Below are positions 1 to 5,880 of a stretch of DNA of 7,236 bases, piece by piece. The position numbers and the translations under genes are program-made. The stretch is from Burkholderiales bacterium (GTDB lineage Bacteria; Pseudomonadota; Gammaproteobacteria; Burkholderiales; Usitatibacteraceae), in assembly GCA_017880705.1 (NCBI GenBank), contig JADGRS010000155.1, forward strand, positions 1 through 7,236. Direction: 5' to 3'. Every line of letters starts with the position of its first letter. Within the stretch, counting starts at the first letter, position 1. Under the pieces are notes generated by a model. It ran no database searches. It worked only from the letters and a program-made list of their open reading frames with translations, and had not been told where the DNA came from.

Positions 1-687
1 ATGCTGCTCGCTCACGGGTTGATCCACGGCGACTGCATGACGATCACCGGAAAGACCGTCATGGAGAACCTGAAGGACATTCCCGACGAGCCGCGCGGCG
101 ACCAGGACGTGATCCGCCCGTGGTCCAACCCGATGTATGCGCAGGGCCACCTCGCGATCCTGCGCGGCAACCTCGCGCCCGATGGATGCGTCGCGAAGAT
201 CACCGGCCTCAAGAAGCTCGCCATCACGGGTCCGGCACGCGTCTTCGAATCCGAGACCGACTGCCTCGACACGATCCTTGCCGACGGAATCAGGCCGGGC
301 GACGTGTTGGTGATCCGCTACGAGGGCCCGAAGGGCGGACCCGGCATGCGCGAGATGCTCGCACCCACGTCGGCGCTCATCGGCAAGGGGCTCGGAGACT
401 CCGTGGGGCTCATCACCGACGGGCGCTTCTCCGGAGGCACGTGGGGCATGGTCGTCGGCCACGTGACTCCGGAGGCGTTCGAGGGCGGCACGATCGCCTT
501 GGTGAAGGAAGGCGACTCCATCACCATCGATGCAAGCCGCCGTCTCGTCCAGTTGAACGTGCCCGACGCGGAGATCGCGAAGCGGCGCGCGGCGTGGAAG
601 CAGCCGAAGCCGAAGTACACGAAGGGCGTGCTCGGCAAGTACGCGAAGCTCGTCGGCACCGCGAGCCTCGGCGCCGTGACCGACTGA
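1..687 (+). CDS. ilvD: Dihydroxy-acid dehydratase, C-terminal part (5' end outside window)
   Basis: This is the C-terminal 228 residues of IlvD. The enzyme dehydrates 2,3-dihydroxy-3-methylbutanoate and its isoleucine-pathway homologue to the 2-oxo acids, the third common step of valine, isoleucine and leucine synthesis in the cytoplasm. Visible family motifs are [11 protein letters not shown] (residues 9-19 of the fragment), EGPKGGPGM (108-116, with the conserved acidic metal-site residue) and [11 protein letters not shown] (139-149). The last contains S144, the serine regarded as the catalytic base in the ILVD/EDD family. Full-length members are about 560 residues, so roughly 330 residues, including the iron-sulfur cysteines, lie upstream. 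The ATG at base 1 is therefore an internal methionine, not the start. The frame is intact to TGA at 685-687. The next gene begins 33 bases later on the same strand, but it is functionally unrelated. EDD and sugar-acid dehydratases are related, but the close match to IlvD motifs makes IlvD much more likely. Confidence 0.96.
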   Translation: MLLAHGLIHGDCMTITGKTVMENLKDIPDEPRGDQDVIRPWSNPMYAQGHLAILRGNLAPDGCVAKITGLKKLAITGPARVFESETDCLDTILADGIRPGDVLVIRYEGPKGGPGMREMLAPTSALIGKGLGDSVGLITDGRFSGGTWGMVVGHVTPEAFEGGTIALVKEGDSITIDASRRLVQLNVPDAEIAKRRAAWKQPKPKYTKGVLGKYAKLVGTASLGAVTD

Positions 688-700
688 TGAAGATCGAGTG

Positions 701-720
701 ACGCCGGGGACACAGTCCGC
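701..720. repeat. Short dispersed-repeat-like element upstream of the DUF2971 gene
   Basis: The bases from 704 to 718 read CGGGGACACAGTCC with a small dyad, GGAC-ACA-GTCC, at 708-718. From memory, the string GGGGACACAGTCC is common in intergenic REP-like repeats of proteobacteria, some linked to REP-associated tyrosine transposases; I cannot search to confirm this. It fills most of the gap between ilvD and the next gene and runs right up to that gene's GTG start. A GGGGA stretch at 706-710 could also serve as a weak ribosome binding site. Only one copy is present in the window. Confidence 0.3.
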
Positions 721-1608
721 GTGACGCCACCGCAGCCGATCAGCCTGGACCATTTGCCCTCGCGGCACGCCTTCGAGGCCGATCCCCCCGAGCATCTCTT
801 CCACTACACCGATCTCGAGGGCGTGAAGGGCATCTTCACGTCGCGCACGCTGTGGATGTCGAAGTTCACCGCGTCCAACGACATCTCCGAGATCCTTCTC
901 GCGATCGAGCACTTCCAGAGCTTCGTCGCGCGCAAGGCCGCGGAGGTCACGAAGGACGAGGGCGACTTCCTGCGCGAGGCCGCGGACCAGCTCGAGAGCT
1001 TCCGGCGCACCAACATCTGCCTTGCCAGTTTCTGCGAGCAGCACGACCTCCTCAGCCAGTGGCGCTCCTACGGCAACGATGGGCGCGGCATCGCGCTCGG
1101 CTTCAACTCGAAGCGCCTCGTGGAGCTCGCGCATCGCCATGGCTTGAGGCTCTTCCGCTGCGTGTACGACCAGGCGGCGCACGAGAGGATCGCGAGCGAC
1201 CTGGTGGATTCGCTGCTCGCCTCGTTTCGCGCCTCGCGGCCCGATGGGTCGCAAGCGCGGCGCGCCCTCATCACGCAGTTCAACTCGATGTTTCTGGTGG
1301 TGGCGCCCGTGATCAAGGACCACCGCTTCGTCGAGGAGCGCGAGTGGCGCCTCGTCTCGAACCCGGTGCCCTTCGACGATCCCAACATGATCGCCGTGCT
1401 GAAGGGGAACCAGGCGTCGGTGAAGCTCACGGTGAAGTTGACGGGCGACTCCGAGGGCATGTCCAACATGGTCCCTCGCGTGACCATCGGTCCCACCCTC
1501 GATCCGCACAACGTGTCGGACGCGATCGACGTGCTCTCCCAGCGCAACGGCTTCCACATCTCCGACATCGCGATCTCGGAGATCCCCTACCGCCGGGTCG
1601 CGGAATAA
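721..1608 (+). CDS. DUF2971 family protein of unknown function
   Basis: This 295-residue soluble protein matches the DUF2971 pattern. It has an N-terminal LFHYTDLEGVKGIF (residues 26-39) followed by LWMSKFTASND (44-54). The central signature is CLASFCEQHDLLSQWRSY (100-117), continuing through a glycine-rich GRGIALGF (121-128). Further on are HRFVEEREWRLV (201-212) and IGP (256-258). There is no signal peptide or membrane segment. The biochemical activity is unknown. The H-Y-T block near the N-terminus and the late conserved glutamates (E205, E206, E208) resemble the layout of ADP-ribosyltransferase-like folds, but that is only my inference. The GTG at 721 is chosen because it leaves about 25 residues before the HYT block and the next in-frame ATG (residue 46) would remove that block. 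The last codons and TAA stop lie inside the left arm of the large palindrome at 1596-1684. Base composition resembles the neighbours. The gene is convergent with the delta-60 repeat gene. Confidence 0.85.
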   Translation: MTPPQPISLDHLPSRHAFEADPPEHLFHYTDLEGVKGIFTSRTLWMSKFTASNDISEILLAIEHFQSFVARKAAEVTKDEGDFLREAADQLESFRRTNICLASFCEQHDLLSQWRSYGNDGRGIALGFNSKRLVELAHRHGLRLFRCVYDQAAHERIASDLVDSLLASFRASRPDGSQARRALITQFNSMFLVVAPVIKDHRFVEEREWRLVSNPVPFDDPNMIAVLKGNQASVKLTVKLTGDSEGMSNMVPRVTIGPTLDPHNVSDAIDVLSQRNGFHISDIAISEIPYRRVAE

Positions 1609-1684
1609 ATGGTGTCAGGTACGAATTATCGGTGACGGAGTCACTCCTCGACGATTCGTACCTGACACCATTTATTCCGCGACC
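1596..1684. repeat. Large inverted repeat (REP-doublet/REPIN-like) between convergent genes
   Basis: Two perfectly complementary 31-base arms, 1596-1626 and 1654-1684, flank a 27-base centre. The left arm begins GGTCGCGGAATAAATGG and ends GGTACGAAT; the right arm is its exact reverse complement. Pairing stops abruptly on the outside. The centre contains a second small dyad, GTGAC-GGA-GTCAC, at 1632-1644. As RNA this would fold into a very long hairpin in either direction. The left arm carries the last four sense codons (one of them partly) and the TAA stop of the DUF2971 gene; the right arm ends 13 bases before the stop of the minus-strand delta-60 gene. The arm-spacer-arm design and position between convergent 3' ends match REP doublets (BIME/REPIN), which are mobilised by RAYT transposases encoded elsewhere. 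It may also act as a bidirectional terminator or mRNA stabiliser, although it lacks a classic U-tract. Confidence 0.85.
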
Positions 1685-1697
1685 GGCTTTTCCCCTC

Positions 1698-3035
1698 TTA
1701 CGGGCAGCTCTTCTTCCCGGCCTCCAGCCGCACGAGGATCGGATTGCCGATGGTGATTCCCACACCGGAGATCTGCGAGAAGGCGCCGACCGGGCGGTCG
1801 TTGCCGTCGACGAAGGCCACGGAGCCGCCGACGAAGGGAGGCGAAGTGGGCGCGTATTCGAATGAGCCGTCGCCCGCGAAGGACGTGTCGATCACGCCGT
1901 TGTCGCGAAACCGCAGGATGTTGCCCGACGACTGCGACTGGTCCGCGCTCTCGTTCTTCACCCCGCCGAGAATGATCTTGTCGTTGGAGGCGACGCCCAC
2001 CGAGAACCACGATCCGCCGAACGTGGGCAGCGGGAATATCGACTTGCCGCCGGAGCCGAAGGTCGAGTCGAACGATCCGTCGGCCATCAGCCGCGCGAGC
2101 ACCGCGGCGCCGTTCACGCCCGCCGCGTCGTACGATCCGCCGCCCGTCACGATGCGATCGTCTCCCATGACGGCGATGTCGCGTGCGCTGTTCAGGTTGC
2201 CCGGCACCCAAACGATCGCGGTGACGCCGGCCGTTCCGAATGTGGGATCGAGAGTGCCCGCGATGGTAAGGCGCAGCACGTATCCCGTGTATGCCCCTCC
2301 GCCCGTCGCGTAACGCCCGGACACGATCACGCGGCCGTCGGCCTGCAGCCCCACGCCAGCCCCCCACGTGCGGGTGCTGGGCCCCGGGCCTTGCCAGCGG
2401 AAGACACCGCCGATACCGAACGTCGCATCGGGCGAGCCGTTCTCGTTGAAGCGGCGCACCGCGAGATCCTGCGATCCCGTCGAGGCCACGTTGTGCTCCG
2501 TCGTGACCAGGAGGATCTTGCGGTCGCGCTGCGTGAAGACGCGCACGATGCCGAGCGAATTCGTGACCGGAAATTGAATCGCTCCGGCGGTGCCGAACGT
2601 CGCGTCGGGAAGGCCCGCCGCGGTCAGGCGATAGACGCTCACAAGGCTCAGGCTCTGCATCCCGATCACGACCCGGTCGCGCTTGTCGGAGATGACGTCG
2701 GCGGTGGCATCGTCGTTGATCGTGCCGGAAAGAAGCGTCGATCCCCCGGTACCGAAGGCCGCATCCGAGGATCCGTCTTCGAGCGTGCGGAACACCTGGG
2801 CGATGCGCGCGCCCGGCAGGCCGCTCACGATCACGGAGACGGTCGCGTTCTGCTTGAAGTGCGCCGCGAAATGGTTCGGCTGCTCGACCGCGGGCCCGAC
2901 GTTCACGACTCCCGTGAGGCCGAAGGTGGTATCGAGGTCGCCGGCCGCTGCGTGTGCCCAGCCCGAAGTCGCGAAGAAAGCTGCTGCGAGGGCCGTGCGA
3001 ACGCGCGCGCCCCAGTATGTCGCTTGCCGATCCAT
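1698..3035 (-). CDS. Secreted delta-60 repeat protein
   Basis: This 445-residue protein has a Sec-type signal peptide: basic N-terminus with R11 and R13, a hydrophobic run at about residues 14-27, and likely cleavage after AHA (27-29). The mature part consists of delta-60 repeats (TIGR02608 type), each marked by a D-x-x-F-G box: DTTFG 35-39, DAAFG 91-95, DATFG 144-148, DATFG 203-207, DPTFG 263-267, DSTFG 323-327, and a diverged DTSFAGDG 383-390. Spacing is 53-60 residues and exactly 60 for the last three intervals. Such repeats are thought to form a beta-propeller-like exported domain; the ligand is unknown. I chose the ATG at 3033-3035 because AGGGAG lies 7 bases upstream and the signal peptide begins there; the frame stays open 29 codons further upstream but without signal-peptide character. 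The protein ends KKSCP shortly after the last repeat, with no sorting domain such as PEP-CTERM or a type IX signal. It lies 99 bases downstream of the aldo/keto reductase on the same strand. Confidence 0.9.
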   Translation of the reverse strand: MDRQATYWGARVRTALAAAFFATSGWAHAAAGDLDTTFGLTGVVNVGPAVEQPNHFAAHFKQNATVSVIVSGLPGARIAQVFRTLEDGSSDAAFGTGGSTLLSGTINDDATADVISDKRDRVVIGMQSLSLVSVYRLTAAGLPDATFGTAGAIQFPVTNSLGIVRVFTQRDRKILLVTTEHNVASTGSQDLAVRRFNENGSPDATFGIGGVFRWQGPGPSTRTWGAGVGLQADGRVIVSGRYATGGGAYTGYVLRLTIAGTLDPTFGTAGVTAIVWVPGNLNSARDIAVMGDDRIVTGGGSYDAAGVNGAAVLARLMADGSFDSTFGSGGKSIFPLPTFGGSWFSVGVASNDKIILGGVKNESADQSQSSGNILRFRDNGVIDTSFAGDGSFEYAPTSPPFVGGSVAFVDGNDRPVGAFSQISGVGITIGNPILVRLEAGKKSCP

Positions 3036-3134
3036 GGTTTTCTCCCTGAATGACGGCCCGGACGGACCGAGAGCGCAGGATAGGCTTGCGCCCGGCCGCC
3101 GCCAACCAGGACTATTCGGCATCCGCCGCAGGGA

Positions 3135-4106
3135 TTATTCTGCGTGCGCGGCGGTGAGCGCCTCGATGCGCTGCATCACTTCGGGAGTGAGCTTGTCGAT
3201 CACGGCCGCCGCGGCCAGGTTCTCCTCGACCTGCGAAACCTTCGAGGCCCCGGTGATCACCGTGGAAACGTTGGGATTGCGCGCGCACCACGCGATCGCG
3301 AGCTGCGCGAGCGAGCAACCGAGCTCCCGGGCGACGGACTCGAGCTTCGTCACGGCCTCGTTCTTCTTCTTGTCCGTGAGGCCCTCGACGAGGAATTTCA
3401 TGCGCGGCATCGCGCCCCGGCTGCCGGCGGGAATGCCCGCGCGATACTTTCCGGTCAGCAGCCCCGAGGCGAGCGGGCTCCACGTCGTGAGCCCCAGGCC
3501 GATGTCCTCGTAGAGCTTCGCGTATTCGCGCTCGACGCGGCTTCGGTGGAACAGGTTGTACTCGGGCTGCTCCATCACGGGCTTGCGCAGGTGATGGCGC
3601 TCGGCGACCTGCCATGCCTCCGCGATCTGCGCCGCGCTCCACTCGGAGGTGCCCCAGTAGAGCGCCTTGCCTCGGTCGATCATGTCGTGCATCGCCCACA
3701 CGGTCTCCTCGACGGGCGTGGCGGGATCGGGCCGGTGGCAATAGACGAGGTCCACGAAGTCGAGCTGCAGGCGCGCGAGCGAGCCGTCGATCGCGTTCAT
3801 CAGGTACTTGCGATTGAGCGTCGATTTCTCGTTGGGCCCCTCGGTGATTCCCCAGAAGAACTTGGTCGAGACGATGTACTTCAAGCGCGGCCACGCGAGC
3901 TTCTTCAGCGCCTCGCCCATGATTTCCTCGCTCTTGCCCGCCGCGTACACCTCCGCGTTGTCGAAGAAATTCACGCCCCGGTCCCACGCGGCGGCCATGC
4001 ATTCGCGCGCGGCGCCCGTGTCGAGCTGGTTGCCGTAGGTCACCCACGAGCCGAGGGAGAGCTCGCTCACCTTGAGGCCGGAATGGCCGAGACGTCGATA
4101 GTTCAT
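3135..4106 (-). CDS. Aldo/keto reductase, potassium-channel beta-subunit (Kv-beta) type
   Basis: This 323-residue protein is a full-length (beta/alpha)8 NADPH-dependent oxidoreductase that reduces aldehydes or ketones in the cytoplasm. The catalytic tetrad is visible as D49, Y54 (in FFDNAEVYA), K82 (STKFFWG) and H124 (LVYCHRPD). The cofactor region includes [13 protein letters not shown] (209-221) and the phosphate-binding segment [13 protein letters not shown] (284-296). YWGTSEWS (150-157) and [10 protein letters not shown] (179-188) are typical of the Kv-beta branch (AKR6/AKR14, with bacterial members such as YghZ) rather than of the 2,5-diketogluconate reductase branch. No potassium channel gene is nearby, so a channel role is not implied. 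The physiological substrate cannot be read from the sequence. Start is ATG at 4104-4106, with a weak GAAGAG a few bases upstream; the [14 protein letters not shown] beginning is standard for the family. It follows the response regulator after 69 bases. Confidence 0.94.
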   Translation of the reverse strand: MNYRRLGHSGLKVSELSLGSWVTYGNQLDTGAARECMAAAWDRGVNFFDNAEVYAAGKSEEIMGEALKKLAWPRLKYIVSTKFFWGITEGPNEKSTLNRKYLMNAIDGSLARLQLDFVDLVYCHRPDPATPVEETVWAMHDMIDRGKALYWGTSEWSAAQIAEAWQVAERHHLRKPVMEQPEYNLFHRSRVEREYAKLYEDIGLGLTTWSPLASGLLTGKYRAGIPAGSRGAMPRMKFLVEGLTDKKKNEAVTKLESVARELGCSLAQLAIAWCARNPNVSTVITGASKVSQVEENLAAAAVIDKLTPEVMQRIEALTAAHAE

Positions 4107-4175
4107 CGCTCTTCGAGTATTGGAAACGCAGGGACGCGTAGCATAGCCGTTTGATGGGCGGCGCGCGGGGACGGC

Positions 4176-4589
4176 CTAGGGCTTGCGCGCGGGAACGGCC
4201 GCGAGGATCTCCAGCAGCTGCACGGGATCCACCGGCTTCACCAGGTGGCGGTCGAATCCGGCGGCCCGCGCGCGATCCTTGTCGGCGTCGTTGCCCCATC
4301 CCGTGAGCGCGACGATGAATGCCGCGCCCACGCCGGGCAGCAGCCGGATGCGCTCGCAGGCCCCGTAGCCGTCGAGCCTGGGCATGCCGATGTCGAGGAG
4401 GATCGCGTCGGGCTGGAAGCTCGCGGCCATCGATACCGCCTCCTCGCCATCGCGGGCGACGCACACCTCGTTGCCGCTCATCTCGAGAAGCATCGCGAGC
4501 GTATCCGCCGCATCGCGGTTGTCGTCGGCGATGAGCACGCGGCGCCGGGGCGCCGGCGTTGAGGGTGTTGGGAGGGTCTCGAGCGCCAT
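4176..4589 (-). CDS. Stand-alone response regulator receiver (CheY-like) protein
   Basis: This 137-residue protein is a single phosphoacceptor receiver domain after a short proline-rich leader (residues 1-15). The acidic pair is D22-D23 (LIADDN), the phosphorylated aspartate is D66 (LLDIGMP), the switch threonine is T96 (ALTGWG) and the invariant lysine is K118 (HLVKPV). There is no DNA-binding or enzymatic output domain; the protein ends about 19 residues after the lysine. Such proteins act by binding partners or by relaying phosphate. The TGWGNDADKDRARAAGFDRH stretch resembles receiver domains attached to hybrid histidine kinases, so it may be a phosphorelay intermediate. No histidine kinase or Hpt protein is encoded in the window. 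The ATG at 4587-4589 is preferred because AGGA lies 8 bases upstream; the frame is open 23 codons further but the added residues do not look like a receiver domain. It is transcribed divergently from the MFS gene, 56 bases away. Confidence 0.92.
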   Translation of the reverse strand: MALETLPTPSTPAPRRRVLIADDNRDAADTLAMLLEMSGNEVCVARDGEEAVSMAASFQPDAILLDIGMPRLDGYGACERIRLLPGVGAAFIVALTGWGNDADKDRARAAGFDRHLVKPVDPVQLLEILAAVPARKP

Positions 4590-4645
4590 GGACCAGATCC
4601 TACATAATCGCGGCACGATCGTCGCCACGGGTTTCCGGGCATCCC
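4590..4645. promoter_or_regulatory. Divergent intergenic region, probable promoters for the response regulator and MFS genes
   Basis: These 56 bases separate two divergently transcribed genes, so transcription start signals for both are expected here or just inside the coding ends. A locally AT-rich patch, TACATAATCG at 4601-4610, holds CATAAT (4603-4608), one mismatch from a sigma-70 -10 box for the rightward gene. The complementary strand of the same patch reads ATTATG. I do not see a convincing -35 box for either direction. The AGGA at about 4598-4601 on the minus strand is the ribosome binding site of the response regulator. The boxes themselves are uncertain; the divergent arrangement is the main evidence. 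Confidence 0.3.
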
Positions 4646-5824
4646 ATGCATCTCTCACGCCGTAACGTCCTGCTTCTCTCCTGCTGCCAGGCGCTCCTGC
4701 TGACCAACGCGGTCACGCTGGTCGCCATCAACGGCCTCGCGGGCTTCGCGCTCTCGTCCAACAAGGCGTTCGCGACGCTGCCGAACATGAGCTACGTGCT
4801 GGGCGCCGCGATCGCGACGTTTCCCGCGTCCATGTGGATGAAGCGCGTGGGCCGGCGCAACGGGTTTCTCACCGGCGGCGTGTTCGGCCTCGCCGGATCC
4901 GCCCTCGCGGCCTACGCGGTGAGCTCCGGGAGCATGGCGCTCCTGTGCGCGGGAACGATGATCCTGGGCGGATACAACGCATTCGGCCAGTACTATCGCT
5001 TCGCGGCGGCGGACGCAACGAACCCGGAATTCAAGTCGCGGGCGATCTCCTACGTGCTCGCCGGCGGGATCGTGGGCGGCATCGTCGGCCCCGAGCTTTC
5101 GAAGCACACGCGCGGCCTCTGGAATCCCGATTACGCGGCGTCCTACGCGTCGCTCTTCGCGATCTGCCTCCTGGCGATGACGGTGATGTCGTTCCTGCGC
5201 ATCCCGCCGCCGGCCGAATCGGTCTCCGGGGAACGCCCCCGCACGCTGGGCAGGATCGTGGCGCAGCCGGTGTTCGTGGTCGCGGCGGCGGTCGCGGCGC
5301 TCGGCTACGCGGTGATGAACCTCCTCATGACGGCCACGCCGCTCGCGATGGGCTTCTGCGGCCTTCCGTACTCGTCGGCTGCGAGCGTCATCTCCGCGCA
5401 CGCGGTGGCGATGTTCGGGCCGTCCTTCTTCACGGGCTCGCTCATCAAGCGCTTCGGCGCGCTCCGCGTGATGCTGGCGGGAGTGGCGGCGCAACTCACG
5501 TGCGTGGCGATCGGCCTCTCGGGGCAGCTCTTCGCGAATTTCTGGTGGGCGCTGGTGCTGCTCGGCCTCGGGTGGAACTTCATGTACATCGGCGGCACCA
5601 CGCTCCTCACCGAGGCCTATCGCCCGTCGGAGAGGGCGAAGGCCCAGGGCGTGAACGAGATCCTCATCTTCACGGTTCAGGCGATCTCGTCGCTGTCTTC
5701 GGGCGTCCTCGTGAACACGCGGGGCTGGGAGACTCTCAACTTCGTCGCGCTGCCGTTCATCCTCCTCGCGGGCGCGGCGGTGCTCTGGCTCTCCTGGAAG
5801 CGCGCGGCCCTCGCCACGGCGTAG
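4646..5824 (+). CDS. Major facilitator superfamily (MFS) transporter
   Basis: This 392-residue inner-membrane protein has about 12 hydrophobic segments, roughly at residues 8-34, 45-65, 73-93, 97-118, 133-152, 165-184, 208-228, 243-265, 272-292, 297-318, 337-357 and 365-385, with a central polar loop at about 186-205 as expected between the two MFS halves. The loop after the second segment, MWMKRVGRRNGF (63-74), is a degenerate MFS motif A, and GGIVGGIVGPELSK (140-153) resembles the glycine/proline motif C of segment 5. A second motif-A-like loop, SLIKRFGALRV (265-275), sits in the C-terminal half. The substrate cannot be determined; drug, metabolite or vitamin transport are all possible. The ATG at 4646 is preferred to an ATG 29 codons upstream because that one lies inside the divergent response regulator gene and adds polar sequence; no strong ribosome binding site is visible. 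The next gene follows 56 bases later on the same strand. Confidence 0.9.
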   Translation: MHLSRRNVLLLSCCQALLLTNAVTLVAINGLAGFALSSNKAFATLPNMSYVLGAAIATFPASMWMKRVGRRNGFLTGGVFGLAGSALAAYAVSSGSMALLCAGTMILGGYNAFGQYYRFAAADATNPEFKSRAISYVLAGGIVGGIVGPELSKHTRGLWNPDYAASYASLFAICLLAMTVMSFLRIPPPAESVSGERPRTLGRIVAQPVFVVAAAVAALGYAVMNLLMTATPLAMGFCGLPYSSAASVISAHAVAMFGPSFFTGSLIKRFGALRVMLAGVAAQLTCVAIGLSGQLFANFWWALVLLGLGWNFMYIGGTTLLTEAYRPSERAKAQGVNEILIFTVQAISSLSSGVLVNTRGWETLNFVALPFILLAGAAVLWLSWKRAALATA

Positions 5825-5849
5825 AATTCGATGTCCGAAAACGGCGAGC

Positions 5850-5871
5850 GTCCGCCGGCTCCGCCGCGGAC
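5850..5871. promoter_or_regulatory. Small inverted repeat upstream of the Ada-AlkA gene
   Basis: GTCCGC (5850-5855) and GCGGAC (5866-5871) form a perfect 6-base dyad around a 10-base centre, located 9 bases before the ATG of the Ada-AlkA gene. It could be an operator or an RNA hairpin near the ribosome binding region, but a dyad this short arises easily in GC-rich DNA. No clear Ada box of the E. coli type is seen in the 56-base gap. Confidence 0.2.
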
Positions 5872-5880
5872 AATGGGCCC

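Noticed and set aside
852..1865. Plus-strand open frame running through the DUF2971 gene and the palindrome
   Set aside because: Arg/Ala-rich shadow of the DUF2971 frame that continues into the convergent gene; no recognisable domain.
1672..3105. Minus-strand open frame of 477 codons overlapping the delta-60 gene
   Set aside because: It is an arginine-rich shadow frame. Its stop is the TAA of the right palindrome arm, which only reflects the inverted copy of the DUF2971 gene end.
3036..3134. Gap between aldo/keto reductase and delta-60 gene examined for a terminator or promoter
   Set aside because: Only weak 4-base stems and no T-tract or convincing -35/-10 pair are seen, apart from the AGGGAG ribosome binding site already used for the delta-60 start.
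4107..4175. TATGCT near 4137-4142 on the minus strand as a promoter for the aldo/keto reductase
   Set aside because: Two mismatches to a -10 box and no matching -35 box at the right distance; not supportable.
3112..4464. Minus-strand open frame of 450 codons over the aldo/keto reductase and response regulator
   Set aside because: No family motif; both real genes are recognised in other frames with complete catalytic residues.
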